A DNA stretch of 64,000 nucleotides from contig NZ_JAMHIW010000013.1 in assembly GCF_023896955.1 (NCBI RefSeq), positions 110,400 to 174,399 of the forward strand. Reading direction: 5' to 3'. This document shows, piece by piece, positions 51,092 through 59,098 of the stretch; the first letter of the stretch is position 1; each line of letters opens with the position of its first letter. Source of the stretch: Micromonospora sp. RHAY321 (GTDB lineage Bacteria > Actinomycetota > Actinomycetes > Mycobacteriales > Micromonosporaceae). The translations under genes and the position numbers were made by a program. Under the pieces are notes generated by a model, which ran no database searches, was not told the DNA's origin, and saw only the letters and a program-made list of their open reading frames with translations.

Positions 51092-51733
51092 ATGGCCGAA
51101 CTGAACGGTCCACCGGACCCCGAGACGAGTATGGCTGCCGCACTGGACGCGGTGGCGGGTGCCCTGCTGTCGGTGTGGGAGTCCGCCCGGGAGGGCACGG
51201 CCAGCCGGGTCTCCGGAGCTCAGCTACGGGCTGTGATGGTGGTCGAGCAGTTCGACGGGATCAACCTGCGCCGGCTCGCCGCCCGACTCGACATGCTGCT
51301 CAGTTCCGCCAGCCGGCTCTGCGACCGTCTCGTCGCCGCCGGAATGCTGGAGCGCGAGCCGGGCCGCTTCGATCGGCGGGAGATCGCCCTGCACCTCACG
51401 CCCGAGGCCCGCCGGCTCCTGGCCGAGCTGCGGGCCGACCGTGAGACGAAACTCGCCGTCGTGCTGGCCGGGATGACCCCGGCGGGCCGCGACGCGCTGC
51501 TGCGCGGCATGCGGGAGTTCGACGAGACCGCCCGCCGGCTGCAGGCTCCGAGCGTGCCGGCACCGGGCGGCCCGGACGACCCGCACCGGCCGACCGGGCA
51601 GGGGGAGGACTGGCCGGAGGAGCCGGACCGGCCGACCCCGGCGGTGTGGCCGAGCCGCACGGCTGGCCCGGAGCGGATGGGAGCATCCCGGGAGCAGCCG
51701 ACCGGCGAGCCGCCGGTGGCACGCACCGCCTGA
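51092..51733 (+). CDS. MarR-family transcriptional regulator with Pro-rich tail
   Basis: A 213-residue winged-helix regulator. The core (about 35-145) has VSGAQLRAVMVVEQFDGINL, LAARLDMLLSSASRLCDRLVAAGML, split here for reading, and the wing EREPGRFDRREIALHLT. The last 60 residues are Pro/Glu/Arg-rich and probably disordered. It lies between two genes for SpoIIE-type phosphatases, the left one divergent. That arrangement suggests it may control or work with them, but this is only positional. Confidence 0.83.
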   Translation: MAELNGPPDPETSMAAALDAVAGALLSVWESAREGTASRVSGAQLRAVMVVEQFDGINLRRLAARLDMLLSSASRLCDRLVAAGMLEREPGRFDRREIALHLTPEARRLLAELRADRETKLAVVLAGMTPAGRDALLRGMREFDETARRLQAPSVPAPGGPDDPHRPTGQGEDWPEEPDRPTPAVWPSRTAGPERMGASREQPTGEPPVARTA

Positions 51734-51759
51734 TCCCGCCGGCGGCCGTGGCCGGTTGG

Positions 51760-53433
51760 TCACGCCGACGCCGAGGCGCACACGACCAGCACCGCGATGT
51801 CGTCGTGGGCCTGCCCGTTGAGCCACTCGTCGACCAGCTGGAGCAGCCGGTCGACCAGCGCCGCCGGGGGCAGCCCGGCCGCCGAGAGGAGCGCGGCGCG
51901 CAGCCGTGCCTCGCCGAACACCTCCGCGCCGCGCGGTCCTCCGCGCGCCTCGGTCACCCCGTTGGTGTACGCCAGCAGCAGGTCACCCGGGGCGAGACGC
52001 ACCCGGGTCTCGGCGAACCGGGCGGCTGCCAGCGCGCCGACCGGCATTCCGCCGACCGGAACCGGGGTGACCGTGCCGGCAGTGGTCAGCAGCAGCGGTG
52101 CCGGATGGCCACCGCCGGCGATCCGCATGTCGATCCCGGCCGGTAGGCGGTCCAGCGAGCCGAGCAGCAGGGTGGTGAACTGGCTGCGGCGCGCCGCGTC
52201 GGGCGCGTCGAACAGTGCCTGGTTGAGCAGCCGGATCAACTCCAGCGGGCGCTGCTCGACCAACCGCAGCGTCTGCAGCGACTGGCGGACCCGCCCGGTC
52301 AGGACGGCGGCGTCGACGCCCTTGCCGCACACGTCCCCGAGCGCGAACAGCGCACCGCGAGGGTGCGGGAACACCTCGTAGAAGTCACCGCCGATGCGCA
52401 GGGTGTCACCCGCGGCCCGGTAGCCGCCGGCCATGCTCACCCCGGCCACCGGGGGCAGCGCCGGCGGGAGCAGGCTGGTCTGCAGCACTCGGGCCAGGTG
52501 GGCCTGCTCGTCGTACAGCTCGGCGGCGGCCAGCGCGGCGCCGGCCCGGGTGGCGAATTCGCGGGCCAGCTCGACGTCGCGCCGGTCGAAGGCGGCCCGC
52601 CCGGCCCGGCGGATCAACAGCAGGGCACCGGTCGGGCCGCCCGCGCTGAGCATCGGGCTGACCAGCACCGTGCCCGGCTGGCCGAATCCGGGCGGCAGCA
52701 CGTTGGCCAGGTCGGCGAACTCCGCGTCCGACCACGGGCCCGGCTCGGTGGGCTCGCCGTCCAGCGCCTCGCTCAGCCCGGGCACGCCGCCGGTCAGCGT
52801 CGGTTCGGCCAGCCCGGCGACCGGGGCCGGCTCGCCGTCGGCGTACCGGATCCAGTTGACGTGCGGCTCGCTCGCCAGTGGCGGGCGGTGCAGCACCACG
52901 GCGGCGTCGGCCAGGTACGGCACGGCGAGTGTCGCGGTGGCCCGGAGCGTCTGGTCCCGGTGCAGGGTGAGCCCCAGCCGGCTGCCGGCCTGGGCGAGGA
53001 AGGCGGTGCGGGAGCGCTCGGCCAGGAGGGCGTCGGTGCGGGCGTGCTCCTCGGTGACGTCCCGGATGTACCAGGCGTAGCGGCCGTCGGCGAGCTGTCG
53101 CCGGGCGCCGCGCAGTCGCCGGCCGCCGTGCTCGGCCTCGAAGCTCTCGGTGCCGTCGGCGATCGCCCGGGCCAGCGACGGCACGGGGCACCGGGACAGG
53201 TCGACGCCCGCGGTGATCTCCGGGAGCAGCTCCGTCGCCATGGCGTTGACCAGGGTGACGCAGCCGTTCGCGTCGGTCGTCAGCACAGCCTCGGCGAGCC
53301 CGTCGAGCAGCTCACGGGCCAACCGGGGGTCGGCCGGCAGCGGACCGCCGGTGGACCGCCGGGTCGCTCGGCGGGACGCCTGGCCACCGTCGCTCGCCGG
53401 GCCGGTGATGCCGCCCCGTCGGGTCGTGGTCAC
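51760..53433 (-). CDS. SpoIIE/PP2C-type phosphatase with PAS and GAF domains
   Basis: A 557-residue signalling protein. A PAS-like domain (about 40-145; LDGLAEAVLTTDANGCVTLVN, in two parts), a GAF domain (about 170-325) and a SpoIIE phosphatase domain (about 340-555) with GGDFYEVFPHPRG, LGDVCGKGVDAAVLTG and HDDIAVLVV. One metal-site motif, normally TDGVTE, reads TNGVTEA here (codon AAC), a D-to-N change that may lower activity. The GTG at 53433 was chosen with limited support, as no clear ribosome binding site is present; the ORF's upstream part is shadow. Such proteins usually dephosphorylate anti-sigma factor antagonists; none is seen nearby. Confidence 0.85.
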   Translation of the reverse strand: MTTTRRGGITGPASDGGQASRRATRRSTGGPLPADPRLARELLDGLAEAVLTTDANGCVTLVNAMATELLPEITAGVDLSRCPVPSLARAIADGTESFEAEHGGRRLRGARRQLADGRYAWYIRDVTEEHARTDALLAERSRTAFLAQAGSRLGLTLHRDQTLRATATLAVPYLADAAVVLHRPPLASEPHVNWIRYADGEPAPVAGLAEPTLTGGVPGLSEALDGEPTEPGPWSDAEFADLANVLPPGFGQPGTVLVSPMLSAGGPTGALLLIRRAGRAAFDRRDVELAREFATRAGAALAAAELYDEQAHLARVLQTSLLPPALPPVAGVSMAGGYRAAGDTLRIGGDFYEVFPHPRGALFALGDVCGKGVDAAVLTGRVRQSLQTLRLVEQRPLELIRLLNQALFDAPDAARRSQFTTLLLGSLDRLPAGIDMRIAGGGHPAPLLLTTAGTVTPVPVGGMPVGALAAARFAETRVRLAPGDLLLAYTNGVTEARGGPRGAEVFGEARLRAALLSAAGLPPAALVDRLLQLVDEWLNGQAHDDIAVLVVCASASA

Positions 53434-53558
53434 CGCCCGACGCCGGCCCGCGTCTGACGACCTCTGCGCATGCTGCTCCTGGCTCCTCGCCTGGGGATCG
53501 TTGCGTGAGGGCAAGCGTACCGAGCCCCTCCGACCGCCGCCCAGAGCGGCGGGCCGGC

Positions 53559-54797
53559 TCAGCCGCAGCGGGCCAGCCAGCCGCCTGGTCGAGCGACGAT
53601 CCGGCGGACCACCGAGCCGGCCGCGCCCACCACGGCGGCCTCCGCGCCGAGCGTCGACGGTCGGACCGTGACCGGTGACCAGGCGGCGGTGAGCACCCGG
53701 GCCGCGATCTCGGTGAGCACCGGCGGGCACAGCCAGGGTGCCAGCGGCGCGTACCCACCGCCGAGCACCACGGTGTCCAGGTCCAGCAGGTTGACCACGC
53801 CGGCCACCGCGACACCGAGCGCGGTCCCGGCGTCGCGCAGGGCCCGCAGCGCGGCGTCGTCGCCCGCCTCCGCCAGCTCGGCCAGCCGGACGGTCGCCGT
53901 GTCCGCGGGAAGCTCCGCCCGGGCCAGGCCGGCGGCGGCCACGATCGCCTCCTGGCCGGCGTACTGCTCCAGGCATCCTCGTCCGCCGCAGCGGCACGGG
54001 CGGCCCTGCGGGTGGACCGGCAGGTGCCCGATCTCGCCGCTCCAGCCGCGGACGCCGCGGAACAACGCGCCGTCCAGCACGATCCCGGCGCCGATGCCGA
54101 CCTCGCCGGAGATGTGCAGGAAGCTGGCCGGGCCGGGTGGCCGGGAGTGCAGCTCGCCGAGCGCGGCGAGGTTGGCCTCGTTGTCCACCATCAGCGCCGG
54201 TACGCCGGGCACCTGCTCGGTCAGCGCCGGGTGCTCGGCGAGCAACGCGGGTACCGCGACGTCGCGCCAGCCGAGGTTCGGCGCGAGCCGGACCAACCCG
54301 GCGTCGTCCACGAGGCCGGGTACGGCGAGCGCGGCCCCGGCCAGGGTGAGGCCCTGCCGGTCGGCGTCGGCCCGGGCCCGCCCGGCCAGCTCGACGAGTC
54401 GGGCGAGGGCGTCGGCGGGGTCGACCGGGCGCAGGTCGGCCCGGTGCACGGTGCGGTGCCGCACCTGACCGGCGAGGTCCACGACGCAGACCGCCAGGTA
54501 GTCGACGTTGACCTCCAGGCCGAGCCCGGCCGGCCCGTGGTCGGCGAGCACCAGACCCCGGGCCGGTCGGCCGGCGCCGGCCCGGGGCGCCGGATCGGCC
54601 TCGCTGACCAACTGGCCGGCGAGCAGGTCCTCGACCACCGCGGAGACGGTGGCCCGGGTCAGGCCGGTCGCCGTGGCCAGGTCGGCCCGGGACGGGGGTC
54701 GGTCGGCGGCGGCGATCCGGCCGAGGACCAGGGCGAGGTTGAGTTCGCGCAGGCTGCCCTGACGGGCGGCGCCGGCCGGGGCGTGGGTGGGGCTCAC
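53559..54797 (-). CDS. xylR: ROK-family repressor of xylose genes
   Basis: A 412-residue ROK-family regulator. An N-terminal winged helix (about 15-75; SRADLATATGLTRATVSAVVEDLL, in two parts) is followed by the ROK sugar-kinase-like domain with VDNEANLAALGE, SGEVGIGAGIVLDG, SGEIGHLPVHP and the zinc motif CRCGGRGCLEQYAG. The GTG at 54797 (VSPTHAPAGAARQGS) was chosen over the much longer shadow ORF. It is divergent from xylA with only 78 bases between, and an inverted repeat there overlaps the xylA promoter, so it is the likely xylose-responsive repressor. Confidence 0.9.
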   Translation of the reverse strand: MSPTHAPAGAARQGSLRELNLALVLGRIAAADRPPSRADLATATGLTRATVSAVVEDLLAGQLVSEADPAPRAGAGRPARGLVLADHGPAGLGLEVNVDYLAVCVVDLAGQVRHRTVHRADLRPVDPADALARLVELAGRARADADRQGLTLAGAALAVPGLVDDAGLVRLAPNLGWRDVAVPALLAEHPALTEQVPGVPALMVDNEANLAALGELHSRPPGPASFLHISGEVGIGAGIVLDGALFRGVRGWSGEIGHLPVHPQGRPCRCGGRGCLEQYAGQEAIVAAAGLARAELPADTATVRLAELAEAGDDAALRALRDAGTALGVAVAGVVNLLDLDTVVLGGGYAPLAPWLCPPVLTEIAARVLTAAWSPVTVRPSTLGAEAAVVGAAGSVVRRIVARPGGWLARCG

Positions 54798-54800
54798 CCC

Positions 54801-54829
54801 TTGACAGTGCCACAGGGTGGGCAAATAAT
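54801..54829 (+). promoter_or_regulatory. Strong sigma-70-type promoter of xylA
   Basis: TTGACA at 54801-54806 is a perfect -35 hexamer; 17 bases later AATAAT at 54824-54829 is a good -10. The XylR-type operator begins at the last base of the -10, the expected place for repression. Confidence 0.7.
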
Positions 54830-54841
54830 TCAATCGTTGAA
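54829..54841. promoter_or_regulatory. Putative XylR operator
   Basis: TTCAATCGTTGAA, a 5-3-5 inverted repeat in the xylR-xylA spacer, at the xylA promoter. The size and sequence fit ROK-family operators. Confidence 0.65.
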
Positions 54842-54875
54842 CAAATAGCGGACACCACCACCCCGGAGGTTGCTC

Positions 54876-56063
54876 ATGGCACCGCGTCCCACCCCCGCCG
54901 ACAAGTTCTCCTTCGGGCTCTGGACGGTGGGCTGGCCGGCCCGCGACCCGTTCGGTGACGCGACCCGGCCCGAGCTCGACGCCGTCGAGGCGGTGCACCG
55001 GCTCGCCGAGCTGGGCGCGTACGGCATCACCTTCCACGACGACGACCTGATCCCGTTCGGGGCCGACGCCGCCACCCGCGACCACCACATCGCCCGGTTC
55101 CGCAAGGCCCTCGACGAGACCGGCCTGGTGGTGCCGATGGTCACCACCAACCTCTTCACCCACCCGATCTTCAAGGACGGCGGCTTCACCAGCAACGACC
55201 GCGACGTCCGCCGCTACGCGCTGCGCAAGGTGCTGCGCAACGTCGACCTGGCCGCCGAGATGGGCGCCAGCACGTTCGTCATGTGGGGTGGCCGCGAGGG
55301 CTCCGAGTACGACGTCGCCAAGGACGTCCGCGCCGCGCTGGACCGCTACCGCGAGGCCGTCGACCTGCTCACCCAGTACGTCATCGACCGCGGCTACAAC
55401 CTGCGCTTCGCCCTGGAGCCCAAGCCCAACGAGCCGCGCGGCGACATCCTGCTGCCCACCGTCGGGCACGCGCTGGCCTTCATCTCCCAGCTGGCCCACC
55501 CGGAGATGGTCGGCCTCAACCCCGAGGTCGGGCACGAGCAGATGGCCGGGCTCAACTACGCCCACGGCATCGCCCAGGCGCTCTGGCAGGGCAAGCTGTT
55601 CCACCTGGACCTCAACGGCCAGCGGGGCATCAAGTACGACCAGGACCTGGTCTTCGGCCACGGTGACCTGATGAACGCGTTCGCCCTGGTGGACCTCCTG
55701 GAGAACGGCGGCCCGAACGGCGGCCCGACCTACGACGGCCCCCGGCACTTCGACTACAAGCCCTCCCGCACGGAGGACATGGACGGGGTGTGGGCGTCGG
55801 CGGCCGCCAACATGAGCACGTACCTGCTGCTCAAGGAGCGGGCGGCGGCGTTCCGCGCCGACCCGGAGGTCGTCGAGGCGCTGGCCGCGAGCAAGGTCGG
55901 CGAGCTGAGCACGCCGACGCTCGACGCTGGCGAGGGATACGACGAGTTCCTCGCCGACCGGTCGGCGTTCGAGGACGTCGACGTCGACGCGGTGGCCGCC
56001 CGCGGCTACGCCTTCGTCCGGCTCAACCAGCTCGCCGTCGAGCACCTGCTCGGCGCTCGCTGA
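54876..56063 (+). CDS. xylA: Xylose isomerase
   Basis: Converts D-xylose to D-xylulose with divalent metal. The 395-residue protein has actinobacterial class I features: FSFGLWTVGWPARDPFG, the catalytic His in ITFHDDDLIPFG, metal-ligand region EPKPNEPRGDI, GLNPEVGHEQMAGLNY and FHLDLNGQRGIKYDQD. GGAGG lies seven bases before the ATG. It starts a plus-strand operon with xylB nine bases downstream. The preceding promoter and operator are described separately. Confidence 0.96.
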   Translation: MAPRPTPADKFSFGLWTVGWPARDPFGDATRPELDAVEAVHRLAELGAYGITFHDDDLIPFGADAATRDHHIARFRKALDETGLVVPMVTTNLFTHPIFKDGGFTSNDRDVRRYALRKVLRNVDLAAEMGASTFVMWGGREGSEYDVAKDVRAALDRYREAVDLLTQYVIDRGYNLRFALEPKPNEPRGDILLPTVGHALAFISQLAHPEMVGLNPEVGHEQMAGLNYAHGIAQALWQGKLFHLDLNGQRGIKYDQDLVFGHGDLMNAFALVDLLENGGPNGGPTYDGPRHFDYKPSRTEDMDGVWASAAANMSTYLLLKERAAAFRADPEVVEALAASKVGELSTPTLDAGEGYDEFLADRSAFEDVDVDAVAARGYAFVRLNQLAVEHLLGAR

Positions 56064-56072
56064 GGGCCCGCC

Positions 56073-57497
56073 ATGCCGCTGGTCGCGGGCGTCGACTCGT
56101 CCACACAGTCCTGCAAGGTGGTCATCCGGGACGCGGAGACCGGCGCCCTGCTGCGGCAGGGCCGCGCACCGCACCCGGATGGCACCGAGGTCGACCCGGA
56201 AGCCTGGTGGCAGGCGCTGCGCAGCGCCACCGACCAGGCCGGCGGGCTGGCCGACGTGGCGGCGGTCTCGGTCGCCGGCCAGCAGCACGGCATGGTCTGC
56301 CTCGACGAGGACGGCCGGGTGGTTCGTCCGGCACTGCTCTGGAACGACACCCGATCCGCCGATGCCGCCGCCGACCTGGTCCAGGAGGCCGGCGGCGACG
56401 CGACGGGGCGCCGGCTCTGGGCCGCGGCCACCGGCAGCGTGCCGGTGGCCAGCTTCACGATCACCAAGCTGCGCTGGTTGGCCCGGCACGAGCCGGAACT
56501 GGCCGCCCGGGTGGCCGCCGTGTGCCTGCCGCACGACTGGCTGACCTGGCGGCTGGCCGGCGCTCCGGGGTTGGCCGCGCTGCGCACCGACCGGGGTGAC
56601 GCCAGCGGCACCGGCTACTGGTCGCCGGCCACCGGCGACTACCGACTCGACCTGCTGGAGCGGGCCTTCGGGCGGCGGCTGGCGGTGCCCGAGGTGCTCG
56701 GTCCGGCCGAGTCGGCCGGCACCCTTGCCGACGGGCTGGGTGGGTCGGGCGCGTTGCTCGGCGCGGGCACCGGGGACAATGCCGCCGCCGCGCTCGGCGT
56801 CGGCGCCGGCCCCGGTGACGTGGTCGTCTCGATCGGCACCTCGGGCACCGTGTTCAGCGTCGCCGACGTGCCGGCCGCCGACGACAGCGGTGCGGTGGCC
56901 GGCTTCGCCGACGCGTCCGGCCGCTTCCTGCCACTGGTCTGCACGCTCAACGCCGCCCGGGTGCTGGACGCCGCCGCCGCGCTGCTCGGCGTCGGCCTGG
57001 ACGAGCTGGCCGAGCTGGCGCTCTCCGCGCCGGCCGGTGCGGACGGGCTGGTCATGGTGCCGTACCTGGAGGGGGAGCGGACACCGAACCGTCCGCTCGC
57101 CACCGGCGCGGTGCACGGGTTGACCCTGCGCACGTCGACCCCCGCGCACCTGGCCCGGGCCGCCGTGGAGGGCATGCTCTGCGCGCTCGCCGACGGCCTG
57201 GACGCGCTGACCGCGCAGGGTGCCACCGTCCGCCGGGTCATCCTGGTCGGCGGCGGTGCCCGGTCCGCCGCGGTCCGCCGGATCGCACCGCAGGTCTTCG
57301 GCTGCCCGGTGGTCGTCCCGCCCGCCGGGGAGTACGTCGCCGACGGTGCCGCCCGACAGGCCGCCTGGGTCGCCCTGGGCGGTCCGACGCCGCCGGTGTG
57401 GGAGCTCAAGGGCACCGAGGAGTACGCGGCCGAGCCCGTGCCCGCCGTCCGCGAGCAGTACGCCGCAGCCCGCGGGTTGGTTCTCGACCGCCGCTGA
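56073..57497 (+). CDS. xylB: Xylulokinase
   Basis: Phosphorylates D-xylulose to xylulose-5-phosphate. The 474-residue FGGY kinase has the N-terminal phosphate loop VAGVDSSTQSCKVVI, VSVAGQQHGMVCL, the LLWNDTRS substrate segment, the catalytic Asp region in TGDNAAAALG, VVSIGTSGTVFSV and the adenosine site ILVGGGARSAAVRRI. It begins nine bases after xylA and is surely co-transcribed. A 13-bp perfect hairpin follows at 57511-57552, possibly limiting read-through into the MFS gene. Confidence 0.95.
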   Translation: MPLVAGVDSSTQSCKVVIRDAETGALLRQGRAPHPDGTEVDPEAWWQALRSATDQAGGLADVAAVSVAGQQHGMVCLDEDGRVVRPALLWNDTRSADAAADLVQEAGGDATGRRLWAAATGSVPVASFTITKLRWLARHEPELAARVAAVCLPHDWLTWRLAGAPGLAALRTDRGDASGTGYWSPATGDYRLDLLERAFGRRLAVPEVLGPAESAGTLADGLGGSGALLGAGTGDNAAAALGVGAGPGDVVVSIGTSGTVFSVADVPAADDSGAVAGFADASGRFLPLVCTLNAARVLDAAAALLGVGLDELAELALSAPAGADGLVMVPYLEGERTPNRPLATGAVHGLTLRTSTPAHLARAAVEGMLCALADGLDALTAQGATVRRVILVGGGARSAAVRRIAPQVFGCPVVVPPAGEYVADGAARQAAWVALGGPTPPVWELKGTEEYAAEPVPAVREQYAAARGLVLDRR

Positions 57498-57510
57498 CCG
57501 TCGGGATCGA

Positions 57511-57552
57511 CGCGGGTGGGTGCTGGTTGACGGTGACCGGCACCCACCCGCG
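57511..57552. terminator. Hairpin after xylB
   Basis: Arms 57511-57523 and 57540-57552 are perfectly complementary over 13 bp with a 16-base loop. No T-tract. It reaches the GTG at 57552, arguing for the later ATG (57591) as the MFS start. Confidence 0.6.
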
Positions 57553-57590
57553 TGACGACCGCCGCACCGGAGTCTGGTTGGCTGCCGGTC

Positions 57591-59024
57591 ATGACGGTGA
57601 CCAGTGGCGGGCCCGGCCCACGTCCGCCTGGCCGGGGCGGTGGTCCGGCCCACCGGTTGTACAGCGTCGTGGTGTTCGTGCTGCTCGCCTCCCTGGACAA
57701 CGTGGCGATCGGGCTGGTCCCGCCGCTGTACGGCCCGATCTCCGACGCGTTCGGCGTGTCGGGGCGGCTGCTCGGTCTGGTCACCGCGGTCAGCTTCCTG
57801 GTCAGCGCGGTGGCGGCGGTCGGCTGGGCGTACGTCGGCGACCGGACCAACCGCAAGCCGCTGCTCATGGTGGGCACGCTGCTCTGGGCGGCGGGCACCG
57901 GCGGCAGCGCGCTCGCCGGTGGTTACCTGACGTTCCTCGCCGCACAACTGGTCGCGGCGGTCGGCCTCGGTGCGGTCGGCTCGGTCGGCTTCTCGGTGGT
58001 CACCGACCTGATCTCACCGACCCGGCGCGGGTTGGTGATGAGCTTCTGGGGGCTCTCCCAGGGGGTCGGCACCCTGGCGGGCACGCTCGTCGGCGGGCTG
58101 CTCGGGGCGGCTGACTGGCGGCGACCGTTCCTGATCCTGACCGGCGTCGGCCTGGTCGCCGCCCTGGCGTACCTGTTCACGTACGACGTCCGCCGTGGCC
58201 AGAGCGAGCCGGAGTTGGCCGGCAGGCTGAACGCCGGCGCCGAGTACGACTATCGGATCAGCCGCGCCGACCTCCCGCGCATCCTGGCCCGACGGACCAA
58301 CCGGTGGCTGATCCTGCAGGGCCTGACCGCGCAGGCCGCCTTCGGCTCGCTGGTCTGGCTGCCGGTGCTCTTCGCCGAACGGGCCGAGGCCCAGGGATAT
58401 TCGACGTCGACCGCGGTGGTGGTGGGCAGCGTGTTCGCCACACTGTTCCAACTCGGCGGGGTGCTCTCCATCGTGGGTGGCCTGATCGGCGACGCGGCGC
58501 AGCGGCGCACGCCGAGAGGGCGGGCCCTGGTCGCCGCGGTCGGCATCCTCGCCGCGCTGCCGTTCTACCTGGTGCTGTTCTTCGTCCCGGTGACCATCGA
58601 CGTGCCGGACGGCGCGAGTGGCGGCGCGGTGATCGGCGCTGTGCTGGCCAGTGTCTTCACCGAGCCGTCGGTGGGGCTGAGCCTGCTCACCGCGATCGTT
58701 GCGCTCGCGCTGACCTCGGCCAACTCGCCGAACTGGTTCGCGCTGATCGCCGACGTCAACCCACCGGAGCACCGGGGAACCGTCTACAGCCTCGGCAACC
58801 TGGTCAACGGGGTTGGTCGCGCGGCCGGCAACGGGTTGGTCGGGGTGGCGTTCCAGGGGCTGCGAGCGGCATTCCCGCCGCCGTTGAACTTCGCCGTCGG
58901 GCTGGCCGCGTTCCAGCTCTTCTTCATCCCCACCGGCGTCATGTACTGGCTCGCCTCGCGGACCTCACCGGCGGACATCGAGAACGTGCACGACCTGCTG
59001 CACACCCGCGCCGACCGCCTCTGA
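57591..59024 (+). CDS. Major facilitator superfamily transporter
   Basis: A 477-residue MFS protein with about 11-12 membrane helices. The first has FVLLASLDNVAIGLVPPLYG, the second-third loop GDRTNRKPLLMVGTLL is the MFS motif A, and the second half begins ILARRTNRWLILQGL. The general look is of the spinster-like/sugar-phosphate MFS group, but substrate is not assignable; its place after xylB suggests a pentose or related sugar. I chose the ATG at 57591; the longer GTG start at 57552 falls in a hairpin. Confidence 0.82.
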   Translation: MTVTSGGPGPRPPGRGGGPAHRLYSVVVFVLLASLDNVAIGLVPPLYGPISDAFGVSGRLLGLVTAVSFLVSAVAAVGWAYVGDRTNRKPLLMVGTLLWAAGTGGSALAGGYLTFLAAQLVAAVGLGAVGSVGFSVVTDLISPTRRGLVMSFWGLSQGVGTLAGTLVGGLLGAADWRRPFLILTGVGLVAALAYLFTYDVRRGQSEPELAGRLNAGAEYDYRISRADLPRILARRTNRWLILQGLTAQAAFGSLVWLPVLFAERAEAQGYSTSTAVVVGSVFATLFQLGGVLSIVGGLIGDAAQRRTPRGRALVAAVGILAALPFYLVLFFVPVTIDVPDGASGGAVIGAVLASVFTEPSVGLSLLTAIVALALTSANSPNWFALIADVNPPEHRGTVYSLGNLVNGVGRAAGNGLVGVAFQGLRAAFPPPLNFAVGLAAFQLFFIPTGVMYWLASRTSPADIENVHDLLHTRADRL

Positions 59025-59042
59025 GCCCGCTCAGCGCACCGG

Positions 59043-59082
59043 CCGTCCCGCCGGCCCCTAGTGAGCAGGGCCGGCGGGACGG
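59043..59082. terminator. Bidirectional hairpin terminator
   Basis: Arms 59043-59057 and 59068-59082 pair over 15 bp with a 10-base loop in the convergent gap between the MFS and GH13 genes. Confidence 0.8.
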
Positions 59083-59098
59083 GCCGGTCGAGGCTGGG

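Noticed and set aside
53434..54861. N-terminal extension of the PAS/GAF phosphatase frame
   Set aside because: Runs through the ROK gene in another frame with Arg/Pro shadow composition.
54798..57947. N-terminal extension of the ROK regulator frame
   Set aside because: Antisense to xylA, xylB and the MFS start; the conserved winged-helix N-terminus begins at the GTG at 54797.
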